Part shown: piece by piece, positions 44,483-56,149 of the stretch
How positions within the stretch are numbered: the stretch's first letter is position 1
Layout: every line of letters starts with the position of its first letter
NCBI GenBank assembly: GCA_945643635.1
Contig: CALZFC010000026.1
Coordinates: 3,378,501-3,442,500 of the forward strand
Direction: 5' to 3'
Source of the DNA: Allodiplogaster sudhausi
Taxonomy: Eukaryota; Nematoda; Chromadorea; Rhabditida; Diplogasteridae
Length of the DNA: 64,000 nucleotides
Translations under genes and position numbers: made by a program
Notes under the pieces: model-generated
What the model was told of the DNA's origin: nothing
The model's input: the letters and a program-made list of their open reading frames with translations, nothing else
Database searches by the model: none

Positions 44483-44647
44483 CATATGTGTATATACCTG
44501 TATTCATAATACATATGTATATGTATGTACATATATATATGTGTTGAGGTGCTATCCCGCATTGGCTGGTTGACAGCAATCGGATTCGTCGCCATTCTTC
44601 TCTCGTTGTTCTCCTGCAGAATTGAGGCCATTACTTCTAGAACGTGA
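42357..44647 (+). pseudogene. KMO: Kynurenine 3-monooxygenase pseudogene
   Basis: KMO is an FAD enzyme of the mitochondrial outer membrane that hydroxylates kynurenine. Recognisable exons: 42357-42460 (VVIAGGGLVGALQACF), 42509-42619 (GRTLNLALSFRG), 42915-42994, 43068-43191 (IVSMNHRHLNEV), 43284-43434 (DLVIGCDGAHS; YSQEYIEHGYIEL), 43498-43568 (YAMEPNVFHLWPRGSF), 43624-43934, 43986 to about 44045 (GFEDC), 44115-44196 (DLSMYNC), 44243-44394 (LPLYYMVSFTRL), 44549-44647 (C-terminal membrane anchor). Breaks seen: TAA at 42445-42447 in place of Tyr in the VYExR motif; frame loss at about 43125; TAA at 43357-43359 with missing residues; a deletion at about 43890 removing part of the FAD motif GDAAH; frame loss at about 44318. 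No start exon was found. Confidence 0.85.
44430..44545. repeat. TA/ATGT microsatellite in KMO pseudogene intron
   Basis: Alternating TA, TATG and TACA repeats fill the last intron, with a pure (TA)n core at about 44455-44475. A second block, (TATG)n then (TA)n, lies at 44663-44718 just after the stop. This is a new repeat class compared with the GA/CT tracts to the left. Confidence 0.85.
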
Positions 44648-45097
44648 TTTGAAAATCCAAACATACATATATGTATGTATGTATGTATGTATCTATCTGT
44701 ATATATATATATATATAGAAGCAATTCTTGCCTACTTGTTTTGTTAAGTGAATAATGTTCTTCTTTGGTTATCATATCATTCTCAACATTTATGTGTTGC
44801 AAAAAGATATGAATGCAGCCTGGCCGGTTTGTAAGGTTTCGAAGATAATATTACGATTAACCGATCAAATAAAAGGGCCTCCGTGGGCCGGGGAGGCGGA
44901 ACGGCAGTCGGATTTAGCATTACATTGCTATCAATGAACGGATGGCAACTGGTCTGGTTACTTTATTATTAATAGTTATTTTAAATTTTTCATTCCAACA
45001 TTTATCTTGCAGCAACATAATATTACGGAATTTCACTCACATCAGCACGTTTGGACGGACTGCTTAATGCATCAACCCCATACATTGCTAGTGCTGT

Positions 45098-45416
45098 TGC
45101 CATTCGTCCAGAGTAAACTCCACAAACAATGGGCTGCCTACTCGCTCCGTGCATTCATGGTTTCAGCGTTGGCATCTAGCCAAGCGAAATTCCCTGAATC
45201 ATGTTTGCGCGCCAATTCAAACGTCCAGAGCATACATGATTGAGAAGGCAGACGGAAAAGAAGAGGGTGAGTGAGTTTAGTGACTCTCGCAGTCACTCTA
45301 GCCGAATGTCCGCCCAGGCAGCGGCCGCTGTCCACCTTCTCTCCACCTCATTTCTGTCTGTCTAACTCTCTGTGCTCTCTCTCCTTCGTTATCTCTCTAC
45401 TCCACTCGCTGCTCCC
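45098..45416 (+). repeat. Interspersed direct repeat, copy 2
   Basis: The partner of 40999-41311, in the same orientation, about 4.1 kb away. The two copies bracket the retrotransposon fragment and the KMO pseudogene. They differ by several substitutions and small indels, so the duplication is not very recent. Confidence 0.8.
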
Positions 45417-46710
45417 TGTAGGCGACCCTTCTACAAATTCAATCTGAAACATCCTTCATTTTGTTTGAAAGTGAGGCTTAGCCGTGAAGAAAAGCCTCAA
45501 GTTGAGTGTCGCATTTAACTGCCTTTCTTTCTGGCATGACTTGGCTTTTGTCAGGAAAGAGAGGCCTGTTTGGAATACATTTCGCCAGAGTAGAATGGAC
45601 ACCCCAATGGGGAGAAGAAATAAAGAGAAGAAATGCGATCTGGCGAGAAAGGAGACTCATTTCTGCCTGTGGCAGCCAGCCATTCACGCGTCGGCGCCCC
45701 TTTAGTAAACCATCGCTTTCTATTACATTCACCGTGACATTCTCTCCTCTTTTACCATTACTGATTGAAATATCACGAATTTTAATCGAGAGTTTATCCG
45801 TGTCGCAGCTTTATTTTTCGCTCATTAGGTATCAGTAAAAAATATGTACATACATATGTATATATTTATTTTTTTAAATTCAATGCTTCGGTTGTAATTG
45901 ATGGTTTCATTGGTGTGCCTCGCAATCTCTGCACCACCTGTGCCTCCTCTCTCTGTTCTCTCTAACCTTGTCTCCCTGGCTCTCTCGCTTATCTCCCCTT
46001 GGTCTCTCTCTATATCGGTGTCACTGCTGGCAGTGTGTTGCCTGTCTTGATAGAGAGGGAGCGAAGGCGGGCCCCGTGAACAAGCGCTGAGTCAGCATGC
46101 TGCAATGCCTACTCAGCACGGGCTCTCTTCCCCTCAGATCAATCAGTTTGCTTCCGGACGTCTCCTCTCTCTCACGCTTCTTTCACTCTTTCACTCCTTT
46201 TCTGTGCCTTGCATTTATTGAATCGCGACAGGTGCATGTGGTTTCGATCGCTCATATCTCATTCGTCATTGGAAAATTAGTTAATCAAGAATAAAAACAT
46301 CATCGCGGCATTTTGCTTTAAAAACACAACACAATTAAAAAAGAGATATTTAGTGAAAATTGGTCAGCCTCTTTCCCTGTAGCATTTAACGCAGTTGGTT
46401 GCGTTTTTGTTCAAAATGTGGATTATTTCAAAACACTGCCGCATTCCGGTCAATTATATGAAGTGAAGTTCCTCTTCAAAAGTCGTTCATCTTATCCTCG
46501 CAGCATACACAAACAGAGGAAGAAGCGTTTCTCCTTCTCTTCGAGTATCCTCCACAGTCAATTTTGTCTCTCCTTCTCGCTCTTTGCCTTTTACTTCGCC
46601 TTGCGTTGCTCATCCCTCTCTAATCTCCATGCACTATCTTCTTCTCTGAATGATGCCGTAGGCAATCAACTTGATGAGGATCCTCCATGTGATTATAGAG
46701 AAGAGAAGAA
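45417..46710. other. Spacer upstream of RhoGDI
   Basis: About 1.3 kb with no exon I can support. It presumably holds the RhoGDI promoter; a pyrimidine-rich stretch (46500-46640) and aatgccgtag precede the start. Confidence 0.45.
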
Positions 46711-47633
46711 ATGGCCGAGCAAGGCTCTGACAACATCTCCGACGACACGCCCGTGGACTCTCTCTACAAACCGCCAGAGCAGAAGAGCATTGCTGAGATT
46801 CTCAGCGCTGATAAGGTTCCCTCCTGCCATCATTTCATTTCCGGGAAAACTATTACCGCTGACACGAAACACAGGAAGACGAGTCGCTCGAATTGTACAA
46901 GCAGAAGTTGCTCGGCTCAGCACCTCAGGATGTAATCATTGATGAAACTGATCCGCGTGTCGTCCTCCTCACAAACATCTCCCTTCTTGTTGACAACGAG
47001 GCCAAGATATCAATGGATCTCACCAAAGCAAGTAAGTATTCTCATCCTTTTTTTTTATTTCTTTAACCACACTCTTCATCAATGTCTAAGCAGCTGCAGC
47101 CATTCGCCTCCTTTTCGTATGTATGATTTTTTTATGTAATAATAATCGAAAAATTTATATCGGAATGAATAACTGAAATGTGAATTCAGCTGTAATGGAT
47201 GACATTATCTTCCGGATAAAAGAAGACGCCAAATATCAGCTTCAATTCAATTTCTACATTCAACGTGAGATTGTGACAGGAATGAAGTATATCCACAAGG
47301 TCACCAAGATGGGCATTACTGGTCGGTTGACTTGTTTTCAGAGACAAATTATCTAGACTGGCTCTAAATTGTATTTCAGTGGATAAGGACGAATTCATGG
47401 TTGGATCGTATGCGCCCAAGAATGAACTGCAGTCCTACTCCACGCCAGTCGAGGAAGCTCCAAGCGGTATCATTTAATTATCTATCGATTTTTATCTGTT
47501 GATTGAACTGTTTCCCTTTGCATCAGGTATGCTTCACCGAGGGAAGTACAAAGTGCACTCCCTCATTACGGATGACGACAAGCACGAATGGCTCAAGTGG
47601 ACGTGGACCCTCGAGATTGCCAAAGACTGGTGA
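46711..47633 (+). CDS. ARHGDI: Rho GDP-dissociation inhibitor
   Basis: RhoGDI extracts prenylated Rho GTPases from membranes and holds them GDP-bound in the cytosol. Exons: 46711-46815, 46875-47031, 47190-47321, 47380-47466, 47527-47633; phases agree and give 195 aa, near the usual 200-204. The N-terminal regulatory arm includes YKPPEQKSIAEI and DESLELYKQKLLG; the immunoglobulin-like isoprenyl-binding domain has FNFYIQREIVTGMKYIHK, DEFMVGSYAPK, STPVEEAPSGMLHRGKY, TDDDKHEWLKWTW and ends IAKDW. All are family hallmarks. It is intact, in contrast to the broken KMO just upstream. Confidence 0.95.
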
Positions 47634-48500
47634 CCGTAACAGCCACATCTGTTCTGTCCCTTTTCCTCTCTCGTTCGTGTACCCTTGTAGAATTATGCCA
47701 TTGATCCATGTTAGCTACGCCTGCAAAAGCTTATTGTTTGTTGAAATGATTTTTTCCATATTAGACAATATCATTTACGTCAGAGCCCCAGTTTGACTTC
47801 CTATCGCTTCCGATGATGTATGTATGTTCATTCTCCTGTATCTGATCCGGTATGCTACGCTTATCCTATCGTTCTTTACACTTTGCCTCTTCATTCCCTT
47901 CTCATTCTATTTATTGGCCTAATTTCGCTTATTAATTCACCCGCCCGAGTTCGTGTATTCAAACTTCTCTTTTTTTATCGCCGGCTTATAAAAAAAGAAA
48001 ATCAATGAAGCCGTGACTTATTCCGTTACTCCTTAAGAAATGGCACGATGTGGGCACAAGATCAATGACAGGGTGATCAGAACTTGAGAGAAGAGCGATT
48101 TCAGCTTTTTTTTATTCATAAGCTGTAAAGTTTTTTTTATACACAATATGATTGAAGCAATCGATAATGATAAAAAAAAATACGACTTTCAGCGATAGTC
48201 TGAAACTGTAGCAGATACATACAAATGTGCATCGAGTTGGAAGTGTCGATTCCTAAGAGGCAGACCGTGGGACACGAGAATCGCCTACAACAGTAGATGA
48301 CTGGATGGATACCTGCCCTCAAGAAACCGCAAAAGTGAGAGAGGGTAACCGCGCAAAATGACAAAAAAAGTACAACAGCACTGTCAAAATGATAGGGTAC
48401 CTTAAGCAGTAGACCATCAAGGAATGTTTAGAATGTGAGTTCAGACCTAGAGAGCGAGAAAACAGCATGATGAGTGTGCTCATGTTCTTAGGCAAGTGAA
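47634..48500. other. RhoGDI 3' flank and start of AT-rich region
   Basis: No supported gene. Composition becomes AT-rich with several homopolymer A or T runs. An open frame on minus at 48137-48364 has no recognisable features. Confidence 0.45.
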
Positions 48501-48645
48501 ATTTTTCTAAGTCCAGAACTCCCGTTGAAATTTTCGACCGTTATTTTTCTAAGTCCAGAAGTCTCAGTTGAAATTATCACCCGATATTTTTCTAAGTCCA
48601 GAACGTCCCGTTGAAATATTTTCCGTTATTTTTCTAAGTCCAAGA
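48501..48645. repeat. 42-43-bp tandem repeat, four copies
   Basis: Copies start with ATTTTTCTAAGTCCA at 48501, 48543, 48586 and 48628 (the last truncated). Between them lies a semi-conserved CCCGTTGAAAT(T/A)TT. The same motif recurs at the centre of the large palindrome (58512-58570). Confidence 0.9.
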
Positions 48646-48678
48646 TTCATTCCACCTCGTTCTTGACCTGTGTAAATA

Positions 48679-49661
48679 TCACAAGTCCAGGATCCTGACA
48701 GGATCCGAACCTGGGTCACATGCGTCGTACGTCCCCCGCGTTACCAATCGGCCAATCGTCCATCATACCAAGTAGCAAGTGAAGATGTAGACATTCGTGT
48801 GGAAGTGATCATACATTAAAGATCACACATCACTCACGAAGGGGGATATTTCCAAGTACAGATTTCTGCTAGTCGAAATTTCACAAGTCCAGAACACTGA
48901 GAGGAATCGAACCCGAGCCGCTTGCGTCTTATGTCGTGACGTTACCAATGTGCTATTCGGTCATCATACCAAATTGCAACTGAAGATGTAGACATTCGAG
49001 TGGAAGTGATCATACATTAAAGATCACACATCACTCACCGGAGGGGAAATTGCCAAGTATGCTAGTCGAAATATCACAAGTCCAGGATCCTGACAGGATC
49101 CGAACCTGGGTCACTAGCGTCGTAAGTCCCCGCGTTACCAATCGGCCAATCGTCCATCATACCAAGTAGCAAGTGAAGATGTAGACATTCGTGTGGAAGT
49201 GATCATACATTAAAGATCACACATCACTCACGAAGGGGGATATTTCCAAGTACAGATTTCTGCTAGTCGAAATTTCACAAGTCCAGAACACTGAGAGGAA
49301 TCGAACCCGAGCCGCTTGCGTCTTATGTCGTGACGTTACCAATGTGCTATTCGGTCATCATACCAAATTGCAACTGAAGATGTAGACATTCGAGTGGAAG
49401 TGATCATACATTAAAGATCACACATCATTCACCGGAGGGGGGATATTGCCATTTATGCTTGTTGGAATATCACAAGTCCAGAACACTGAGAGGAATCGAA
49501 CCTGAGCCGCTTGCGTCGTATGTCGTGACGTTACCAATGTGCTATTCGGCCATCATACCAACTTGCAAGTGAAGATGTAGACATTCGTGTGGGATGTGAT
49601 CATACATCACATGATCACAGATTATGCCCAAGGGGATAATATTTTTCAGCTAGTGGAAATA
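48679..49661 (-). repeat. Tandem array of tRNA-derived, SINE-like units
   Basis: Five full units start with TCACAAGTCC at 48679, 48881, 49074, 49275 and 49470 (periods 192-202). On minus each has a pol III A box and B box at tRNA spacing (about 43-44 bases): first-type units have TGGCCGATTGG (48744-48754) and GGTTCGGATCC (48701-48711); second-type units have TAGCACATTGG (48945-48955) and GGTTCGATTCC (48903-48913). Types alternate A-B-A-B-B, and A1-B1 and A2-B2 are nearly identical dimers of about 395 bp. In the A-type and last units the anticodon position reads ACG, and the T arm with the following CAGGATC resembles arthropod tRNA-Arg(ACG). Acceptor and anticodon stems do not pair well, so these are not functional tRNAs. 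Confidence 0.8.
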
Positions 49662-50052
49662 TCACAAGTCCGGAATAAATACAACAATTGATATTGCCCC
49701 GAGGGGAGATTTTATCATATTCAATATATAACAATCACGATGAGGCAAAATTCTCGAGAACAGATTTTTCACGAATATTGTTGAGGGTGACATTGTGAAA
49801 CACTGCAGATTGGATTCTCTGGTTGGCGACGATACAAGAATTGCAGAGACGAATATTTGTCATGTTGTTCGTCGTAGTGCTGTACGGAAATATTCTCCAG
49901 TGTACAAGCATAAATTAAGAACAAGTATTTCAATGTACTCTATTTAGTATATTGGGCCCAACATTTAGGCAGTACAAAGACAGTTGGCAATGCAAAGACA
50001 TGAATCGTTAGTGCATACATATAGTACAATGAAAACAGCAAATGAGGGATGT
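49662..50052. other. Link between tRNA-like array and large inverted repeat
   Basis: A sixth, degenerate TCACAAGTCC start lies at 49662, then AT-rich sequence without a gene. Whether this belongs to the inverted repeat cannot be told, because the partner arm leaves the window. Confidence 0.5.
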
Positions 50053-53000
50053 CAATAGCTGTGTATAAAGTAAGAGAAACTATTATCGAAAATCTCGAAA
50101 TAAATAAATGAAGGAAGAAAGCTATCGGCCTCCCTGTAATATTAGTTACAAAGATATAGGCATTCATACGTATATGTTCAAGTGATACAATAATTTATTC
50201 CAAGTTCAAAAGCCTACCTAGAATAATTCACCATCGTATTTTTCCAAGTCCATTATAATTTTTTTCCAGGAAGAAGAAACATACATATTTTATAGTATGA
50301 ATCTACCTCTAAAATGACGACCAAGTATTTAATGAACTCCAATCGGTAGGCGTAAATTATTTTGTCAATGTTAGTAAGTCGATTGTTTCAAGAAACAGAA
50401 GTGATGAACGCACGTTACAAAGTAATGTTATTTAATTCGATTAGCCTATAACAAATAAGCTGTGATACGAGGAAGTTCTACAGAAAAACAATTATATTAG
50501 AATACACAACTAACCAAAAAATTGTTGTTATAGTTCAATAGTCAGATACATAACTAATGTATATCCAATAAGTTCAGTTCGCATTACCAATTCAAGTATG
50601 CAACTTATGAATATTATGTACATACAAAAAGGAATTGTCAATGAATTGTTAACTCATATATCATATCAGTTGGACGTAAATAAAGATAGACATTGCCAAC
50701 GCCAAGGAAGGCATCTAGAACGAAGCCACAAACAATACATTTGATAGCGAAAGTCTAACAGTTACTTTGCTTCCTACTCTATGCACTAGTAATATTGAAA
50801 TTGACGATGTGAAAGACGATCCGTTCTTCATTGTCTGTTACCACATGTTTGACAGCTTCTACTCATCTTACATTTCGACCTTTTTATAGAATGTCTAAGA
50901 AGAAATCGTAAGCGTGAATTATTTGTCAATGTTAGTTGGTCGATTGTTTAACGAAGCATATGTGGATGTACTCAAGTTACACATTAATGTTGTTTAACTC
51001 GATTAGCCTATAACAAATAAGCAGTGATACTAGGGAATTCTACAAAAAAAAACAATCATAAAACAAGGCACAACTCACCAAAAAAAAAAAAATCTTGGTG
51101 AAGTTCAATAGTCAGACACATAACGTATATATCCATTAAGAATATTATGTACATACAAAGCATATTCTCAGAGAATAGTTAATACATATATCTTATCAGT
51201 TGGACGTATATAAAGAAGATGCTGCAAACACAGATTAAACCAAGTGTGCATCACAAACAATACATTTGATTATGAAAGTCACAAATTGCAAACAGTTATC
51301 TTGACTCCTTCTCTATGCAATAGCAATATTGAAAGGTGATTTTGCTATCGTTCTCGATATGTGTAATATGATCCGTTCTTCATTGAAGAAACTTTATTGT
51401 AAATGCAATAGTAGTATTGAAAGTAATGTTGATTCCATACTCGAAATGGAATATGATCATCATTCATTGTCTAATGTAAGGTCAAAATGTTGACAGTTTC
51501 CTCCTCAATGATTTTCAATCATTCTTCTTACATCGAAATATTACAAACCAAAGAACACCATGGTGAACAAGAGTGCAAATACTCTACATACATTGTTTAT
51601 TGCACACCGAGGCAGGATCATATTGAAACGAAATCGTATTATTAATAATAAATTTACTGTGGGGGCACCACAGGGGGTTGTGATATGCTATTGAGTTTGA
51701 GTCTGAAACACATACAAATGGGGTTCTATCACTAAGGAAAGCGCAGTAGAAGTTTAAGATACCACATAACTTCACAATTTTATCATACTAAAAAGAATAG
51801 AAGTTGAATCAAAGATCTAAGAAAAAAGACTAGGGCCATAGAAATATAGTGTTTCTAATCTAATACGTTGTGGTTTTTTTAGATGACAGACTAAAGAAAA
51901 GAGAGTTCGCAGGAATGGTGGATCGGTATCCAAATTGTGCTGGACTAAGAAGATTATGTTTGTTTAGGTAATCCAGTATGAGGATAAAAATTATACGTTC
52001 TATTACCGTGGAGGTTGAGGAGATTGGACAGAAGGGTTCCCGGGATCGGACAGTTCCCGGGATCAGACTTAATACATTTTTGATTATAAACAGGACGCAC
52101 TATCGCAGTAAGTAAATGAATATGTAGAAGGAACTGATTGAACATAATAAAAAACTGGGATGCAAGAAATAGTAGAGGTTTCTTTCATGTAAACATATGG
52201 AATATTGCCGGAGGAGGTAATATTTCTAATGAAAGGCTGAGAATTTTTATTCATTTATTCATTTATATGTACATCAAAAGGGGGGATATGACATGAAGAT
52301 AATTGAACAACAATTCACGCAGCAAGAACATAGCATGTACGAAGAATTTCCAGTACATAATATTAGATGAAAAGAGAAGAAAGAAAATATGTAACTAATA
52401 GAAACGATATGTAGACTCAATGACACTAAAGTACAATAGAAAAGTAATCGATAATATATAAAGATAATTACTTAGAGGAGCGTTTACGCATTATTCACAA
52501 GGATATGGAGTATAAGTGGACGAGGGTACAGATAATTGACAAGACAGGGTATGATACATAGTTGAAATGCACGCACACATACCTCAACCAAAGTGCTGAA
52601 GTTAATGCAAAATGGAAAGATACTAGTAATGTATGCCAAAGGTTTGATGAGGTAGAAGACTCAGAGGATTGGACATTACATATCATGGAACTCAACATAG
52701 ATTTTATTGTCTTTCAAATGACAGCTTAATAGTTATGTTTCATATGTCTAAGCAATCATATGTCTAAGCAATAGCACACTCACCACAATGAAGATACTTT
52801 TCAGCTGCATTCTGAAAGGATTATCTCTCCAACTTAATTACAATAAAAGGAGGAATGACAGACTAAGGCTTCTTAGCCTCAACAGTATTCATTTGGTAGG
52901 AGATGATATATGATGGAGTGAAGTAAAAGGTCTATCTATGCATCTATGTATATGGTACCTATGCCAACGAACTACATTAATTTTACAAGATTAGTAGGAC

Positions 53001-53509
53001 TGAGCATATTTTGTTATTATTTAGAGAGTTACACGAACATGGATGCACACTTTCCAATTCGTTTACTTGCAATTTTCTCATGTTCATACAAGTTGTATTA
53101 AAAGAAAGATTTCTGTATGTAAGAGTCAGTAAAGTTGTAAAGAGGAGAGGGGGTTAGCAATAGTGTGGGAAATATACATGAACTTTCCGAACTTTTCTAT
53201 TACTCCTCAATCTTTGTAACTGTTTATTTATTTAATTATATTAATCAAAGCGGGCATGATTTAACAACATTTGACGTAGCAAAAGCGTGGAATAAATATA
53301 GACAGAATATCCTAAACACAAGAAGAACATTTCATGAAGCCATAACATATTTAACAAGCATCATTTCTCGGAATATAGACTTAAAATAAGTTTTATCATG
53401 ATCATATTCTACATGGATTTAGAAGAAGAACATATATTTCACAGAACAATGTAGGTATTAAGCGAAAGTGGGAAAGGATGCTTTACAATCAGCAGCAGTC
53501 ATCTTGATC

Positions 53510-54295
53510 TTATAGCGCCACTGAGAGAAATTCCAGAGGGAAGAAAGCGTTGTCGGCTGACGAAACTAGAGGTAGGCTAGGGGCATGCACTTGTGAACCA
53601 TGTTGACAGAACATGTATTCCTGAATTATTCGATTTGTAAAACAAAAAAAAGAATGGCAGTAAAATATAAAAAAGACCTGAATGGAGACCCTGACAGGTA
53701 TCCTACCGAGAGAACTGTGATGCCCTGCGACATTTAATCGAACAGTGATGTGCGTCGATGAGTTTGAGCCTGGGAGAATGTGTGGCTGATTGATGATGAA
53801 GTTTTCGATGAGGTGGTTAGTGCGAATTCGTTCCTCTCGAAGGATGTTATTGATTGAATCAATCTCGTCCGTTGTGAGAGTACTCGTCGCGATGATTCGA
53901 ATTCCAAGTGTGAAGAAGAGATATATAGGGAGAGGAATGAAGTCTGGTAAGACCATGATCGCTGCAACTCTGTTTATCATTGAAAGCATTACCAATTTGA
54001 TAAATAACATCAACGCTTACGATAATAATTATACATCAAAGAAAAATTGAAGATATAAAATGTAAAAAAAAGAACTAACGGTTAGCCGCTGTATGTAGCG
54101 AGACATAAACCAACAAGCAAATCAACAATCCGATATCTGCGAAGGAAGATGTAATTCTTATCAGTCCTTAGGATCATAAAGGAGAGAGCTAAAATATGTG
54201 ACAACTAAAGTGAAGAGAAATAGTATAGGTTAGAAGACATAGAAACAAAAACACGAAAAAATAAATAACGAACAGAGATACTTGTTCTTCACCAT
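53510..54295 (-). CDS. Candidate small secreted protein, left-arm copy
   Basis: Exons in coding order: 54295-54274, 54136-54080, 53961-53678, 53620-53510, 157 aa in total. The first two exons join to a clear signal-peptide profile: Met-Val-Lys-Asn-Lys, then a hydrophobic core (IGLLICLLVYVS) and a small-residue end (HTAA). The body has no recognised family; it includes LTTDEIDSINNILREER, an N-glycosylation-like NSST, and GHHSSLGRIPVRVSIQ. The third intron is 57 bp and in frame, so it may be retained. A second hydrophobic stretch (PIYLFFTLGI) follows soon after the signal. Splice sites are plausible but unproven. An identical copy lies on the other arm. Confidence 0.4.
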
Positions 54296-54737
54296 TTTAT
54301 CTGTTACTTTATTGTTAGACCATGGCTATCCTTAACTTATTGAATTTTGAAAACATTATTTAAAAATTTGATACACACCATCAACACATTCACTAATAAT
54401 GATAGATCCAAGAAAATGAATGATATATGACGATGCCAACTAAAAAAAAGGTCGTTTTTGCGTTTTCGAGAGATTTGTGACATGTGTGGGTGTATTAAAC
54501 TGCATATTTTTTTGAGCATCTTTATTCACGTACAAAAGTGTGCAAAACAATTTGCACATAAAAATACATGTACTAATATGCGCATAAATCATTTTGGAAA
54601 ATGAGCATGAAAGTACGCGTATAAATGTGTACAGTAATCAGACTAAAAAATGAGCAGAAAAGTACATGAACTAAATTGCTCAAAATTCATCATAAAAATG
54701 AGCACGAATATACGCGTACAATATGGTGCAAAAAAAT

Positions 54738-54940
54738 GTGCGCAAGAAAATACGCGTACAAAAGTGCCAAAAATTTTTGCGCAAGAAAATACGCGTACAA
54801 AAGTGCTAAAAATTTTTGCGCAAGAAAATACGCGTACAAAAGTGCTAAAAAATTTTGGGCAAGAAAATACGCGTACAAAAGTGCTAAAAAATTTTGCGCA
54901 AGAAAATACGCGTACAAAAGTGCTCACATTTTTTGGATAA
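54738..54940 (+). repeat. 39-bp tandem repeats in left foldback TIR
   Basis: Five copies with starts CGCAAGAAAATACG spaced by exactly 39 bases (54741, 54780, 54819, 54858, 54897). Each contains the 8-base palindrome TACGCGTA. Because 39 is a multiple of three, frames stay open on both strands with a 13-residue period; these are not genes. Confidence 0.92.
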
Positions 54941-55062
54941 AAAACTACGCGTATTAAATGGCTCAATTTTTTTTTGGGAAAAACCAGCTGCAAATTTTTA
55001 AGGAGATAGAATGAAAAATGTCGTCAAAAATATACATCAAAATAAAATGAAATTATCAGGAT

Positions 55063-55745
55063 TTAAATAGAAAAAATGGATACTGACTGATCCACTACGG
55101 CGTGGATCAGTCCTGGGCGGTGCAGGCATGGCGCCGAGAGTGACGAGGAGTTGTAACTCGAGGAGATGCACGCGATGAGGAGGTCGAACAAGCCGACTCG
55201 AAAGCCGTCATCAGAGGAGACCACTACAACCTGCTCCGGGTTTAAAAGGTTACGCAACCCCCTCCCCCTATTTTGAGCATTCTCGGAAACATTTCACACC
55301 CAGATTTCACTTATTCCGCGCAAAGTACGGAAAATAAAAAGACTAATTATAAGCATCGATGGATGCACAAGAAAAAAGTCTAATTTCAAATTCAAAATGA
55401 AAATAATACCTTAACAATGTGTTTGCGTTCGTAAGAGTCACAGTCTCTTGGCGCGCATGAATGGGGCAAGCATCCTCGTAGCAACCATTCGACTCTTCTT
55501 CGATCTAAACATCAACCAATTACAAAATTTTTTTAATGGAATGGCATTTCATAACAAAACTTGATGTGATTTAACATTTGTGAAACAAGAAATATAATCG
55601 TAAGAAGTTATCGTGGTAAAAATCAGCAGGAAAAAAAACCCACCTGCTAAAGCGAATTCTCGGACAGGCGAGCACGCTAATGACGTCGCCGTTCGGTGGA
55701 TGACGAGCGCGTTGAGTCAGGGACGACCTCGACTAAACTCATCTG
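55063..55745 (-). other. Exon-like cargo in left foldback TIR
   Basis: On minus, three segments have good splice borders and coding-like sequence: 55732-55644, 55504-55410 (frame with SNGCYEDACPIHARQETV, donor gtatta) and about 55261-55088 (frame with NLLNPEQVVVVSSDDGF and FDLLIACISSSYNSSS, donor gtcagt). Phases of the last two agree. I recognise no family. This could be a captured host gene piece or the element's own gene remnant. Confidence 0.4.
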
Positions 55746-56149
55746 ATCTGAAAGAAAAGTAAATCAAAACACATTCACGAAAATACGAAATAAAAGCTGG
55801 GTCGGGTAAAAAGCAGAATATTCGTTGCAAATGAATTTATAGTGCACTGAAAGTTTACTGTAATAGAACGTGCTATGAAGTGTAGTGTACTTAAATACAC
55901 ACTTCTGGGTGATGATGGTATTAAGCTTGTTATACAACATTCATTCTGTTTTTTAAAACTATTTATTGAAGTAAGTTAAACGAAACAGTAAAGACAAAAA
56001 AGGGAATAAAAGTCATATAAAAACCTTAAAGTTCACTACACATTCTATTACAGTAAACTTTCAGTGCACTATAAATTCATTTGCAACGAATATTCTTCTT
56101 TTTACCCGACCCAGCTTTTATTTCGTATTTTCATGAATGTGTTTTGATT

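Noticed and set aside
45478..45838. Open frames on both strands upstream of RhoGDI
   Set aside because: Frames overlap on opposite strands without motifs; composition looks non-coding.
48501..49661. CRISPR-like array of repeats and spacers
   Set aside because: Units are contiguous tandem repeats without unique spacers, in a eukaryotic genome.
54643..54993. Frames with a 13-residue period on both strands (also 56920-57180)
   Set aside because: The 39-bp repeat length keeps every frame open; the peptides are by-products of the tandem repeat.
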